DNA of 64,000 bases from Rusavskia elegans (GCA_011316305.1 SAUG01000030.1:124001-188000), one strand, 5' to 3'. Counted from the stretch's first letter, positions 22,839-33,985 are shown. Made by a program: numbers and translations. Notes: a model not told the origin generated them from the letters alone.

Positions 22839-25552
22839 TTACCGGGTGATGATGAGTGAGAATCCATCGATCCATGCGCCACAAGACCCCGAAACACCGG
22901 CAATGCTGTACCCGCGTGGGGGGATCAAAGAGGAACTTTGACGGCAACCTCAGTAATAAGTCGTGGACGACGAGAGGTCATTTTGCTTACCCAGAGCCAC
23001 CGGTGGGATTACCATACATCCCGGATCTCCTTCCTAAGCTTGTCAATATCTCGATCCCATCGATCCAAAGGCCGGACCGTAGATTGAAACCCATAATCAC
23101 TTCTCCGCGTCGTGTGTCTGACAAGTCAGTATGACTGAATGGCAGTGGGGGGTTTCTTCATTCAGCAAGATAGGTATCCGAGACCTCGATGGGACGCTAA
23201 ATCGGATACTCTACCAAAAGCAACATGAGTCAGGGATGAAAGCCGTACCTAGTAGGAAATCGCTTCCTCCAGCCTGGCCCCCTCGCTTGCCAAAAAGCTG
23301 ACTTGTCGAATCTTCGTAGAAGAATTCGATCCCGTCCAATGCAAAGCCATGGTATACTCTAATGGAAGTCAGGAGCTTCGTTTGTTTCATAGCACTTTCC
23401 AGTATGACCTGTTCTGGTCGACTACCGGTTTGTTGTGAAGTGCCTAGTTGGCTGCTCTTGAATCCCGTTTGACCGTTGGGCATTTTGACGACGGATGACT
23501 TCGATTTCAGCTGCGAAAAGTCCTCCACGGTATGATTCCCTTGACCAACGGAGTGAATGGACAGCCTCAGTCTCTTTTGTTTCCTGTCTTGGGCTAGCCG
23601 GGACAATAGATCGTCCTCGGTTAGGACCACTTGTCGTGGTGGATTGTTGGACAGGCCGTCAACATTACTACTATATTCTATCCAGCTGTGGCAGGTGTCG
23701 TCGCCAGAAGCAAATATTTCTACGAAATGGATACCTGAACAACAAGTTAGGATTATGTCAATTTCATACCTTGTTGGCTTACCGGTGGGTGCTGTCACAA
23801 TAGCCTTTCCATTCTCGACTGGCCATACTCGTACACTTTCATCCCCACTGATCGCTATGTCTGCCGGTGTTCTGAAGCAAGGATGGAACCTAAACCTAAG
23901 AGTATCCAGCCGGTGCCAGCCACATTCGTCTTTGGGCAAAGTAAGTCCCATCCCTGGAGATTTGGCCCTCGTCGAGTATGGTTCCCGACAGGTGAATGTA
24001 CGGTTGAAGGTGAGATAGTCCCGAAGCATTATACCAGACTCTTGGTGAGGACAACCCAATAGGTGACCGACCTCATGAAGATGAGCACCAATCCCTATGT
24101 TGGCGGCCTCCCAGTTGCTTCCTGATTCATTGCAATCATTGGCCACGTAATTTGTATCTGTCCTTGTACAATCCGTGAACGCGGGCACTACTTCCTCGAG
24201 ACAGGATGGATAACTTTGCAACGCTTGGGATCCGAAGATTGCGAGCTGAATCTCATTCGAGCCTCCACCAAGCGCCGCATGACCGGTGACGATCTTTGAT
24301 TGGGTATCCCAGTGGGCGTCCAGAAGAAGTACGGAAACATACTGTTTTTGACCCTGTGTTGGCTTGAAGTGACTTTTCATGGCTTCCATGGCGATACTGA
24401 AAAGATCCCCCTTGCGGGTGGCTTTTTCGTACTGCTGGGCCAAATTTAGATCTCTCAGCTCCCTGACGGTCTTCTCCGAACGAACGACATGTATCTTCGC
24501 CTCGCTCCTCATCTGCCCGGATTCACGATCACGAAAGGTCAGGGTCCCAGATTGCCACTCCTCCTCGAACCGAAAGCATCTTCGTCCGAACCCATTGCGA
24601 TACATCTGCTCTCCAGTAAAAGCTTGCCATAGATACGCAGCCATCCGGAACTTTCGCAAGGCGATATCGAGATCGTTGCCCTCTCGCTGCACCCTTTCTG
24701 GCACGGCGTCAAATGTACCCGGGGAGTCCTTGCCTAGAAGTATGACCAAGTGGATTGGTGGGGATGTTGTGGCGGGAAGGAAATTAATGTTGATCCACGA
24801 GGATTGTGCAGGTATTGAAGAATTATGAAAGTCGAAGCGGAGTCGATTTGGACCAGAGGTGAGGTGGACCAATGCTTTGAAGTGAGAGTCGCTAACGGGC
24901 CACATAGTGACTGGAAAGTTGTCTTGATGGTGATACACCGTTAACGTCCCGTCAAGCGCTTTCTGAGACGGATCCGCGATCTGGCCGTATATGAGAAGGA
25001 CTTTCTGATTCACCTGTCACAACATCAGCTGACATTCTTGATTACCGATGTGCCCCATGGTACGCTGAATGACACTTACCCACGAGTTGTCGGTTATAGA
25101 CAATATTCGTGGAGCAAAAGGCGGAGCCGGTGGCTTTGGCGCTGGGCCACTATTGAAGGACTGCGTAGTACTCATACCCTGGGTCGAAGACATCAGCTCG
25201 GCCCTTTCCCATGAAACAGGAGGTAGATTCGGTTATCACATGAACGTACAGCAACGCTATTCCTATTCCCGGCCATGCTTGCACCCAGTGCAACAGGTCG
25301 CTGTGGTGTTGGGTTAACAGTGCTGCCTGACTTATTGATGGTAAGGGTCAAATTCGGGTTGGACTGGTTAGGCTGAATTGATGAGGCCGGAGTCGAAATG
25401 GAATTGGAACCATAGAAGGAGCTGAGGGTGGAGGAAGACTTGGTCGTTGGAACGGTGCCATTGGATTCGTTCGAGGCAGCGGAAGCGGTCGGTAATGTGT
25501 TCTCGGACTTGGAGTTGGTCTTTCTTCGTCGGAGCTCTTTAAAGAAGGGCAT
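22839..25552 (-). CDS. Metzincin-type metallopeptidase with C-terminal jacalin-like domain (YIL108W/PF12044 type)
   Basis: My model: exons 25552-25250, 25196-25080, 25013-23785, 23736-23249, 23117-22991 and 22935-22839, giving 2361 nt and 786 aa. The zinc motif HEVGHLLGCPH (HExxHxxGxxH, about residues 453-463) sits in the putative peptidase domain. The N-terminus is Ser/Thr/Asn-rich, then SITDNSWVNQKVLLIYGQ starts a beta-sandwich-like region. The last 170 residues form a jacalin-like lectin fold (VYHGFALDGIEFFY, FGKRGGQAGGSDFL, SGLWIDGIEILTSLGRRS, LIPPRGYSIAGVSG). The jacalin end is encoded in two exons beyond an apparent stop at 23211-23213; splicing at 23248 joins them in frame. The intron 23737-23784 is 48 nt with no stop. 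No signal peptide was seen. Substrate unknown. Confidence 0.87.
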
Positions 25553-26365
25553 GGTGTGTTATCTCCTTGGCTCTTGCTTCGTTCATGAGACGCGAAAAGA
25601 TTGATGCAGTAGCGAGCGACTAGGCATGTCCTGCTGGAGATCAAGACGACACTGTGGAAAAGGCAATAACGAACGGAGCAATGGATGCGCACAACAAAGG
25701 AAAAAGTAAGGAACCAGTGAAGGACAAGCCGACAAACGTCACAAGAAAACGTTCGATGTTGATGCGCTAGTGCAGCTTTATCGCAGGGCCAACAATGACG
25801 GAAGGCGATAGGTAACGTAGCGGTATGGAACTGCAGTATCCAACGCACGAAAGGAAGGTAGCTGTTGATAGGACAGTTGGACAGACGAAAAGACCGTGTT
25901 GAGTACCTTGGAAGTACGATAGATGTGTCATGTTCGTTTCATCCTAGGGTTTCATCTTGTCGAGCCTGTGGACTCCCTCGATGGAAGATAAAACTGCCAA
26001 GCTTGATTATCTCCGCTAGCGTGCCAAGAATTTAGAAGGAGGTTGGTAGAGGACTAGAGGGGGCCGCTTGGAGAATAAAACACATACCGAACGCTCTACA
26101 GAATTCCTTCCAACCCCCTTGAATTGTTGAGTATACCGTGCGAGAAATGTTGGTCCAAGAGTCACTTGACGTCGTATCTTCTTTCACCTATCAGAGTCTC
26201 CATGTTCTTTCCTAACGGACTCGCCTAATCTCTGTCACTTAAGCTCACCAGCGTTGTGCCGTCGTCTTGCCGCCGTCTGTGTATAACATTCTGTATTGCT
26301 CGGCCATCGTCCAGAACTGCTCCAGAACGACAGATGGTACTTCCTGCTCCTGAAGCTGTACAGTA
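25553..26365. other. Divergent intergenic region, metallopeptidase / Whi5-like
   Basis: This 813-bp region separates two divergent starts and should hold both promoters and leaders. A 166-aa minus frame (25348-25848) overlaps the metallopeptidase first exon in another frame and was judged spurious. No convincing repeat or RNA gene was seen. Confidence 0.5.
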
Positions 26366-27701
26366 ATGCCAATGGACTCAAGACCGGCGACCCCAGAGGA
26401 GGTCGTAGTGGAAAAGGTGCTCCGGAGAGTCGAAGTAGCCAAGGTGAGTTTCCGACACCTCTTCCATATGTCTTCTTCTGTGTTTCCTCAGCTCACCATT
26501 TATCCGTCAAGATGGCCCGAAAGCTGCACGACCGACTGGCTTTGGCAAGCTACAAGACTCAACACGGTCTTGATAACCTTAGCCCCAACCTCGTCGAAGC
26601 ACACCTCGAAAGCACCTTGAAGCGAAAACGTCCTAGCTCATGTATCAGCACTTCTTCCGACACCTCATCAACAGCATCCGATCAACCCTTTTTTTCAGGC
26701 GGGCTGAATTCATCTCCCCGCACAGCCGCCATGTTTTCAGACGACTTTCATACCTCGGTGACCGCCAATGCTTTGGGCAAGAAGTCGGCCCACAGACCGA
26801 CTTTTACACTCGCCGATACGTCCTCGACATCTCGCAAACGCAACCTAATCCACTCTATGGCGCCCCCACCTGGCGACACTTCCCGAGCCTCGTGGAAAAG
26901 TGCACATAACCTGCCCCAGTCCTCGCCCGGCTTCCACGAACACCCACATTTCTCCGGCTCACAGGCCCCTAATCTCTCCTTCACATCCGAAGCCTGCATA
27001 ATACCAAACACACCGCCTTTTGGCTCAGCCTCCGACGATGAAGCTCACGAGCCGCTTGACCCTCCCTTTGACATGACCTCTTCACATTTCCGCTCCTCCC
27101 CTCCGTGCACACCGCCCCCTACTCGCTCTCGAAAACCACGCAACCAGAGACGTAACGCGGCTGGCGAGGAGGGTGCTGAGCTGCTCATGCACCTGGCTAC
27201 TTCTCCATCCCCTGCCAATGGAGGCCTGAACCACAAAATCCATCCTCCGTCCACCCCTCCATCCAATCATCAAGCTCTTCCTTCATCGGTGATGTCCAAT
27301 TCGGGTCCCAGTGGCTTCCTGGCTGGTTTCAGTACCCCAGGCCAGAATTTTGCATGGGCCGATTTCATTAATGGTAAGGAACATTCGGAAGCTGCCTTAC
27401 CCGGCATCTCCTTGAACCCGGAGTCATAAGACACTTCGCATTGCTGTGTGACTGAGTCGATGAGGAAGTGCTAACTCGTGAATTTGTTCTAGTTACCCCT
27501 TCCCCCGCCCAAGGTGCTTTTGGGAGTCGCACACCTGGGCTTCCGAAAACTCCGCTAGCTGCCAAGGAGGCGCGGCGCAGACTTAACCTCGACTCTTTGG
27601 CGGCCGCTGGAGGTAGTCCGAATCTTAACATTGCCGGAAGAGGTTCTACTGCCAGAGACACTGGACTTGGGATGGAACTGGGTGGGGAGCTGGTCTCCTG
27701 A
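26366..27701 (+). CDS. Whi5/Nrm1-like G1/S transcriptional repressor
   Basis: Exons 26366-26443, 26512-27373 and 27493-27701 give 382 aa, with introns of 68 and 119 nt. The second exon opens with MARKLHDRLALASYKTQHGL, which fits the short Whi5 domain (PF08528). Across the last intron the protein reads FAWADFINV|TPSPAQ, resembling the GTB-type motif by which Whi5/Nrm1 bind SBF/MBF. The rest is Ser/Pro/Thr-rich with many SP/TP sites, as expected for a CDK-regulated disordered repressor. The ATG at 26512 could be the real start, in which case exon 1 is leader. In yeast these proteins restrain G1/S genes. The assignment uses two short motifs, so it is moderate. Confidence 0.72.
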
Positions 27702-28441
27702 TTGTCACCGCCAAAATCTGATCTCCGTTTCTTGCGTCCCCCACAGGCTTTACTTGCACAAGATGAAACTTTCTACGATTCGTGCTGGTCACGTCTGAAG
27801 CGCCCACTAGTGGCATCAATGATAAAGCTCGCCGGAGCCATTCAGAGTCTTCCTTTGCAAGGCATAGTCTCGAGATCGTGCACCTGACACTTGCCACTTT
27901 CTGACATTAACTATGCACGTGGATCGATCGAATTATCGAGCGGGACAATCCCTATTCATGTTTGCTGTTTCAGAGCTCTAGTGGCGGCGACATTAGCCGT
28001 GAGACTCGCTCTCGACTGAAGTTGACTCCAATGTGTGCCTCAAGCATCAGCTAAGTATGTCAGCGTGTTCAAGCAAGCTGCCTAGTATCATCATAGCCCA
28101 GGAATCGAGCCACCCTACTTGAACTCCACACTTCAACTTATCGGGCACTGGAGGAGCAGTATCAGGTAGCGGTCTGCCCATTCGAACATACGCGTACCCG
28201 ACAGATGATCCAGGAAGGGTGACCCTGAGTCTATCCTTCACTCAATTGATTTCCCAGATACATGTTGCATTATCATTCGATCAAGCGGCAGAAGAGACAA
28301 CGTCTTGGACAGATTGCGGGTGGGAAGTCAAGATACCCTGAAGAGTGCTAATTTCCATCGTCCATTTTAGCAAGAATGACCCCTGGGTAAGTCTTATTTC
28401 CAGCAGATCGAACTTTCTTCCTGGTCCATGCCCAGTGTAAA
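27702..28441. other. Intergenic region
   Basis: This 740-bp stretch lies downstream of the Whi5-like gene and upstream of the secreted-protein locus. Only short frames are seen. An ATG at 28378 followed by GGGTAAGT and a CCCCTAG acceptor at 28466-28469 offers an alternative first exon for the next gene, without a signal peptide. Confidence 0.45.
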
Positions 28442-29226
28442 ATGTCGCTTGTCACTCTACTTCCCCTAGTCCTTCTAAAACTGGCATATGCCATGCTCTT
28501 ACCGTCCCTGCGAATGATGGCAGTCTTCTCATGACCCCAGCGCCTCTTATCAACGTCCCGTTCCCGGCTGCCGGACGATCTGGGGCGTCACCGAATGGCA
28601 TCTCAACCCAATGCCGGGGCTCCACCTTTGGGAGCGGCCTCGTCTATGATAGCTGCCTCGACGCATTTAGAACTTTCAAATTCGACCAAGACACTATTCC
28701 AAAGCGGGTAGGAAAGCGAGGTGCCGGTCCCGGAAGTCAATTTGGCCAATACTTACCGTAGAGGTGGATTAGCGGCGATGGAAGGTGCGTTGAAATCCCA
28801 CCTGAACTATTAGTCTTGTAGATGGGATGCTAATTCTCACTGCGGCAAGGTGCACCTTCGACACTGTTCTTAGAGGACAGGCTACGTCGGAAGAAACCAC
28901 CGGGGCTGAGATTGCACGATCTGCATGGAAGCTCATGAACGAGTGTGTCCGTGACCAAGGTGTGGGCGGATACACCTCTGGTCTTGGTATGTGCAGTCGA
29001 CTTCCACACCAGCACTATCGATTCAACTGCAAACTTCAACTAAGGTAAGGTTCGCACAGGTCGAACTGGCGCGATGGGCATCATCGTCCGCAAGCACGAT
29101 ACATCGCAAATCAGGTCCTGGCCCCGCGGCACCGTTCCAATACAGCATTACCCTGCAGAGAAATGCAAAGGATTTCATTTCACTTTTGGTCGCCAATGTT
29201 GCGCCTCTGATAACCTGGGGTCCTGA
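28442..29226 (+). pseudogene. Small secreted cysteine-containing protein, probably disrupted
   Basis: An ATG at 28442 opens a signal-peptide-like segment (MSLVTLLPLVLLKLAYA), but this frame stops at 28532. The body of the protein lies in another frame from about 28490: an APLINVPFP segment, CRGSTFGSG, DSCLDAF, then a Gly/Arg stretch ending LP. There an in-frame TAG (28759-28761) precedes RWISGDGRC. Two good introns follow (28785-28849, 28987-29044), and the frame ends CCASDNLGS at TGA 29224-29226. Spaced cysteines and the layout resemble a widespread fungal secreted family of unknown function. A 54-nt GT-AG segment (28708-28761) could splice out the TAG in frame but would also remove a stretch that looks conserved. 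Either a pseudogene or an unusually spliced gene. Confidence 0.5.
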
Positions 29227-30096
29227 AGGGGTACCGGGTGTGAAAGAGTTTCTCCCCAAAATATATCTGTTTGATCGTGCGTATCTCGTTGGCTCTACCC
29301 TTTCTTACCATGCCAGTACGAAGGAACCGTTCTAGTAACTGGTCTCTATAACCACAGCACACCGCAATTGCGCCCTCCGCAATCTTGGCGGCAGCCCCGA
29401 TGTCATTGATACCATGACGTACTAATGATATGTAGCTGGCAGGGCAGGCGCTGGTGGGTATGTGTGCGCGGTTTGGGCTGGCGGGGACAATCAGAGGAAT
29501 GGGTGAGCAAGCTCTATTCCCTGCCCGACTTGACACTTGGAGAGATGGTCTTCCCCAGGGCTATATTCTCTTGGGCATTAGCCACTTGCGAGAGACGGCC
29601 GACTGAAAGGTACAGGAACGAATCATAAGCTGGGGATTACAGATTGATGATGGGCATGGCCTTGCAGGCAGCAACAGCAATGACTCGCTAATGACGAACG
29701 AAACGGTGGTAATGGTCGATGGCGAGAACGAGGGTGGATGGAATCAGCCGGTGACGACCAGTTGAGGCCCACAGTAATCTTACATACCTGATGCACAGAA
29801 GACTCAAGTAAGAGCTGTCTTTATCGAGCGTTCCAGTGCTGATTGGTAGGAAATACATGCTCACCCCGCCATTCAAAGCTGCATGGTTACTCATCTGATA
29901 TATGAATAAATCCAAAACATTTGCTTCTAGCCGGAGAGCACATATCCACCTCTCGGATACGTGCGGCTACGCATTTAGTGGGATATATATAAATCCGTCT
30001 GTTTCGAAGATATTCTCCAGCACCCACGATCCGTTCTTCTCAACCTTCCCTGCGGCCCTAGTTCCTTTTGGCCGAGGAATAGTCTCAGCGTCCAAT
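29227..30096. other. Intergenic region and DUF1989 gene promoter
   Basis: This 870-bp region contains a minus frame (29180-29536) without family features. A TATA-like run lies at 29984-29994, and an in-frame ATG at 29902 lies upstream of that TATA. Nothing else was recognised. Confidence 0.5.
29984..29994 (+). promoter_or_regulatory. TATA-like box of DUF1989 gene
   Basis: The sequence TATATATAAAT lies about 103-113 bp upstream of ATG 30097. Its position between the two in-frame ATGs supports the downstream one as the start. Confidence 0.5.
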
Positions 30097-30756
30097 ATGG
30101 CTGAGCAGAAAATCGCTGCCGGCCAATCCGGCGGCAACAGTGGTGTCATAGAAGCTCGGAAAGGCAAAGCGATGACTGTTACGAAGGACCAGCTATTAAA
30201 GATCGTCAACACTCACGGCAAACAAGTCATAGATTTCTTCGCTTTTGCTCTGGATTTGGACCTCAAGCCCCCTTCTCCCCAGACCCTGAACTTCCTCTCC
30301 TTACAACACACCCGCTCCGGCAACATGAGCTTGTCCCTGAGACCCGGGAGTAAGCTCTTCAGCAACCTCCGTCAAGCGATGTTCATCATTGAGGAGGACA
30401 CCTCACCCGGCGTCCACGACACGCTCGTCCCCGCTTGCGATCTGGAGCGCTATCGCCAACTGGGCGTTCAAGGACATCATGAGTCTTGCGCGGAGAATCT
30501 GCATTTGGCGTTGAAGCAGTCTGGGTATCCGTTCCCCAACGACTTGGTGCCTGCTCCGTTAAATCTATGGATGAATGTGCCGGTGCAAGACGGCGGCGCG
30601 TTGGCTTTCGTGGAGCCAGTGAGTCGTGCAGGGGATTACGTTGTCATGAGAGCCGAACAGGATTGTTTGGTGGTTTGCAGCGCATGCCCACAAGACCTGA
30701 CATCGGTGAACGGTTATAGTCAGCAACCTGCGGATTGTCAGTATGAAATATTGTGA
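30097..30756 (+). CDS. DUF1989 (urea carboxylase-associated) family protein
   Basis: A single exon of 219 aa from ATG 30097. The DUF1989 pattern is clear: IEARKGKAMTVTKDQLLKIVNTHGKQVIDFFAF, SLRPGSKLFSNLRQAMFIIEEDTSPGVHDTLVPACD, CAENLHLAL, PAPLNLWMNVPVQDGGALAFVEP and the end ADYVVMRAE-like segment with CPQDLTSVNG. The fold is cupin-like with conserved Cys/His probably binding metal. Bacterial relatives accompany urea/guanidine carboxylase genes; the fungal function is not established. An in-frame ATG at 29902 would add 65 residues but precedes the TATA-like box. Confidence 0.87.
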   Translation: MAEQKIAAGQSGGNSGVIEARKGKAMTVTKDQLLKIVNTHGKQVIDFFAFALDLDLKPPSPQTLNFLSLQHTRSGNMSLSLRPGSKLFSNLRQAMFIIEEDTSPGVHDTLVPACDLERYRQLGVQGHHESCAENLHLALKQSGYPFPNDLVPAPLNLWMNVPVQDGGALAFVEPVSRAGDYVVMRAEQDCLVVCSACPQDLTSVNGYSQQPADCQYEIL

Positions 30757-31057
30757 ACCTCGTCCGCAGCACATGGATACATAAGTGGCCAATTTCATAA
30801 ACAGATCAATTATTGCTCGGAATTACGTAACTCGTCAAAGCTACTTTAGTGATATCCTCCGTATTCTGCTTGCAGTCTCGTTGAGATATGACATCATCTG
30901 TATAGAAACCAACTCCATACCGAGGTAGAGTATCGATCTTATTTACCAGACTTTCAGACGTCCAATCGGTAAACCTTGCCCAACGTGAAATACTCGTATT
31001 GCATCAACTCTCAACCAGCCCAAATCCCTCTACCTAAACTACCGAAGCGATCTCACC
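30757..31057. other. Intergenic region
   Basis: This 301-bp tandem-gene spacer contains the DUF1989 3' flank and the HIT gene promoter with a pyrimidine-rich leader (about 31005-31057). No other element was recognised. Confidence 0.5.
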
Positions 31058-31918
31058 ATGGCAGCCGCATGTATCTTCTGCAAAATCATCAAGGGTAAAT
31101 ACAAAAGTCCCATCCGAAAAATATACATAAAACGCTGAATGAACAAATCCATAGGCGACATCCCCTCGTTCAAACTCTTCGAAAGCGAGCGCCTGCTCGC
31201 TTTCCTCGATATCCAGCCGTTGAGCCTGGGACACGCCGTATGCTTCCCTTTCCCTGAGCTCTTCAATCTAAGAAACCCTTCTTTTTCCTCTGTGCGGATT
31301 TTCGAATCACGGGATCATGTATTCTGATCTTTGATTCTCCATATATAGCTTGTGGTACCCAAACACCACGGGGCAAAACTAACGGATATCCCCGACGATT
31401 CATTGACGGAGATCTTGGTATGTCCCCCGAACATGAAAAAACAAAGAAACCAGCAAGATACCACGGGAAGGAAGAGGGGAGGGGATGGACATTCTCAATA
31501 ACATGTATAATTTCATATCACTATCGCTAACTTGTGCGATTTCGATGCATATGTCATAGCCTGTCGTCAAGAAACTGGCTCTGGCGATGGACGCGGAGAA
31601 TTACAATGTTTTGCAGAATAATGGGCGGTTGGCGCATCAGGAGGTGGATCATGTAGGTTCTCGGTGCCTGTTGGAAAGTCGACTTGTCTTTGATGGTGAT
31701 TCTGGACCGCTGATCTTGTTGGTGTCGTCTAGGTGCATTTCCACATGGTATGTTTGAGAAATGCAGCTGGACCGATCGCCTGTCTGCACGGTTGCTGATC
31801 CAGTGTGTAGATTCCTAAACCGAACCAGGCGGAGGGACTGGGTATCGAGTGGCCGGCTCAGAAGACGGATATGGACAAGTTGAAAGCATTGTTCAATGAA
31901 GTCAAGGCCAAGATGTAG
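31058..31918 (+). CDS. hnt1: HIT family nucleotide hydrolase (Hnt1/HINT type)
   Basis: Six exons: 31058-31094, 31155-31237, 31349-31417, 31560-31652, a 15-nt microexon 31733-31747, and 31811-31918. They give 135 codons and 134 aa. Layout: CIFCKIIKGDIPSFKLFE at the N-terminus, LVVPKHHGAKLTDIPDD in the middle, then the histidine triad HVHFHMIPKP. The microexon encodes exactly VHFHM. HINT proteins are purine nucleoside phosphoramidases acting on AMP-lysine-type substrates. The length matches the family. Intron lengths of 60, 111, 142, 80 and 63 nt are long for this window. Confidence 0.93.
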
Positions 31919-32133
31919 GGCATAGAGGCAAGTGAGGATGGGTGATTTTCTTGTGTATGAATGGTTCTTCTCTATATCCAAACCCGGTCATATGCCCATG
32001 CATGAACTTCCGAGACAGGGAATGAAGAATCTATAGCACAGCACTCTGACGTCCATCGCTACATGACGGTCGTGAAGACGAATCTACTTTCCTCGCTTTG
32101 CAAACATACAATGAGATCCTTGCGAGGGGGAAG

Positions 32134-33985
32134 CTAATCTACATCATCGGCTCGATGTTCTGTAGGTAGAGGACCATTGTGAGGGGAAGCAATCAGCGGT
32201 TTCGGAGCGTTCGGCGTCTCTGGCTTGCCGTAATAATGGATTACACCTCCTTCGGATCCTCGGATCATCCCAGTGCGGTCGTACAGCGACCTGGCTCTGA
32301 CGTACGGGTCCAGCTGCCAATAGCCCGCTCGTAGACGCTCCGCTAGGTCATTTCTCTTCTCCTGTAAGGCCTTTCTGTTCTGAGAATCGGAGATCCATGC
32401 TTGGGTGGTACTTTCATACTCCTTCACAACCTTCGCTCGCTCCTCAAGAAGTTGGTTGGTTGTGCTCTCGTCTGACATTGTCTGGTTCTCGTCAACGTTG
32501 GGCTCAACATAGCTGTACTCCCATGGATCGTCGCCGCCGAGTTCTTTGATGATGTGACTTTTCTCAATGAATTGCTCGAGCTCTTCGATGTTCTTGGTAA
32601 AGTGGACTTTCTTGGCTACAACTGGGTCCAGCCATCCTTTGATGATGTTCCATATGCCTGATATGTTTAGAGTTGAGGCCTCGGAGAACACGAAGGTCTA
32701 CATACTGTGGAAGATCCACGGTGATTTGTGAACAAGAACCACGCCCAAACTTTCTGGGTAGTTCGCTTCGAAGCACTTGATCATAAACTTGACGGGGCCG
32801 TAATCCTGGACCCTATCAGTAGAGCCCTTCAGCAGCGAAAGCACCATGACCGACCATGTTTGCCATTGAGAAGCCAGTCATGTCGAAGACAATCGCCTAC
32901 CGTTCGTAAGCGGAGGATCCCAGATGATTCTCGTTGAAGCTTACGGCAGTGTCAACATGCGAGGCAAGTAACAAACGAGCAGTTTCGATAGTATACACAG
33001 TATACCTCTCCAGACTTGTCTCGCTCTGCTCTCCCTGCCTGTGTAATCTTACTCTTACGAAGCACATGGGCCTACCCTCCTTATCGGTGCCGTGAAGAAA
33101 GCTCTTCCCACGCTTCAGTTGAGCTAGGAAGTCGTGGGCCTCCTTCTTGACGGCGGCGTTGCTATTGGAAGTGTCTTGCATTGCCTGGGCCTCTCCCTTC
33201 TTCATAATATCGTCGTCCACGTGGACTTCCTGCATCCGCCAGTTCATCGTCGCAATCAACATGACAAGCGCATTGTGCACATCCCACTTCCTCGCGCGGA
33301 GAAAGCGGAGTAGGAGTCCGTCTGGATGATCGTGCTTCACCATGCTCCAGAACGCCTCTCGGAGGTTCTCCGGATTCTGCGTAGCAAGCACTTGTTGGAA
33401 TGCCTTGGATTGCCCGTATTTGTCGTCTTGATCGGCTGCGGCCTTGCTATCGTCTTCGTCCTTTTGCTTCCTAAACATACTTTGCTTCTTTTTGGTTGCT
33501 TTCGGTTCGGGTGTAGCGGTACCTGATGCAGATTGTAGATCGTTGGCATCTTCAGGCTGGTTTGGCGGCTGTACACCAAACACTCTCAACGTGGCCGTCC
33601 AAAGCTCTTGTAATTTGACCTCTTGATCTGCTGTGAGATTACCTGGTCGTCCAGGGAGGACCGAGCCAACCATGATGTTGTCGAGCGTTACCCCTGGTAT
33701 GTTAGGTCGGTCAATCGGTACTTTGGCGTCCCCCAGATATCTGCCGTTGAACTTCAAGGAGACCGAGCCTGCAACTAAGAAACAAGCAGCAACAAGCAGC
33801 GTCAGCGTAGAAGCGGATTCTGTAGGTCTTTTCGGTTTTCTAGGTGAATCGTGGTGGTATCGAAATGAGTAAGTACGAATGATAGTGGGCACCCAATACA
33901 CTGATCTCGGAGTGGCCCTTCCAGCGCAGGAACGTGGAATTCGACCGATGACGTGAACGGAAGGCGACACAACGCAACAGGACAT
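32134..33985 (-). CDS. CRAL-TRIO (Sec14-like) phosphatidylinositol transfer protein
   Basis: Four exons: 33985-32945, 32896-32855, 32805-32706 and 32657-32134, with introns of 48-49 nt. From ATG 33985 this is 568 aa; from ATG 33673 (MVGSVLPGRPG) it is 464 aa, which fits the usual family start. The CRAL-TRIO N part reads GLLLRFLRARKWDVHNAL. The lipid-binding core has [47 protein letters not shown] and GWLDPVVAKKVHFT. A highly charged insert (about KKKQSMFRKQKDEDDSKAAADQ) and a helical tail surround it. It resembles Csr1/Pdr16-type transfer proteins more than canonical Sec14. The extra 104 N-terminal codons carry a hydrophobic run (LTLLVAACFLVAGSVSL) and may be leader or a membrane anchor. It is divergent from DAM1. 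Confidence 0.85.

Noticed and set aside
25348..25848. A 166-codon minus-strand frame
   Set aside because: It overlaps the metallopeptidase first exon in a different frame and has no coherent domain or splice partners.
29180..29536. A 118-codon minus-strand frame
   Set aside because: It overlaps the 3' end of the secreted-protein locus and shows no family features or splice continuation.
1724..33985. Possible tandem duplication of Sec14 genes
   Set aside because: The two CRAL-TRIO genes belong to different subfamilies and are 30 kb apart; they do not look like a recent duplication.
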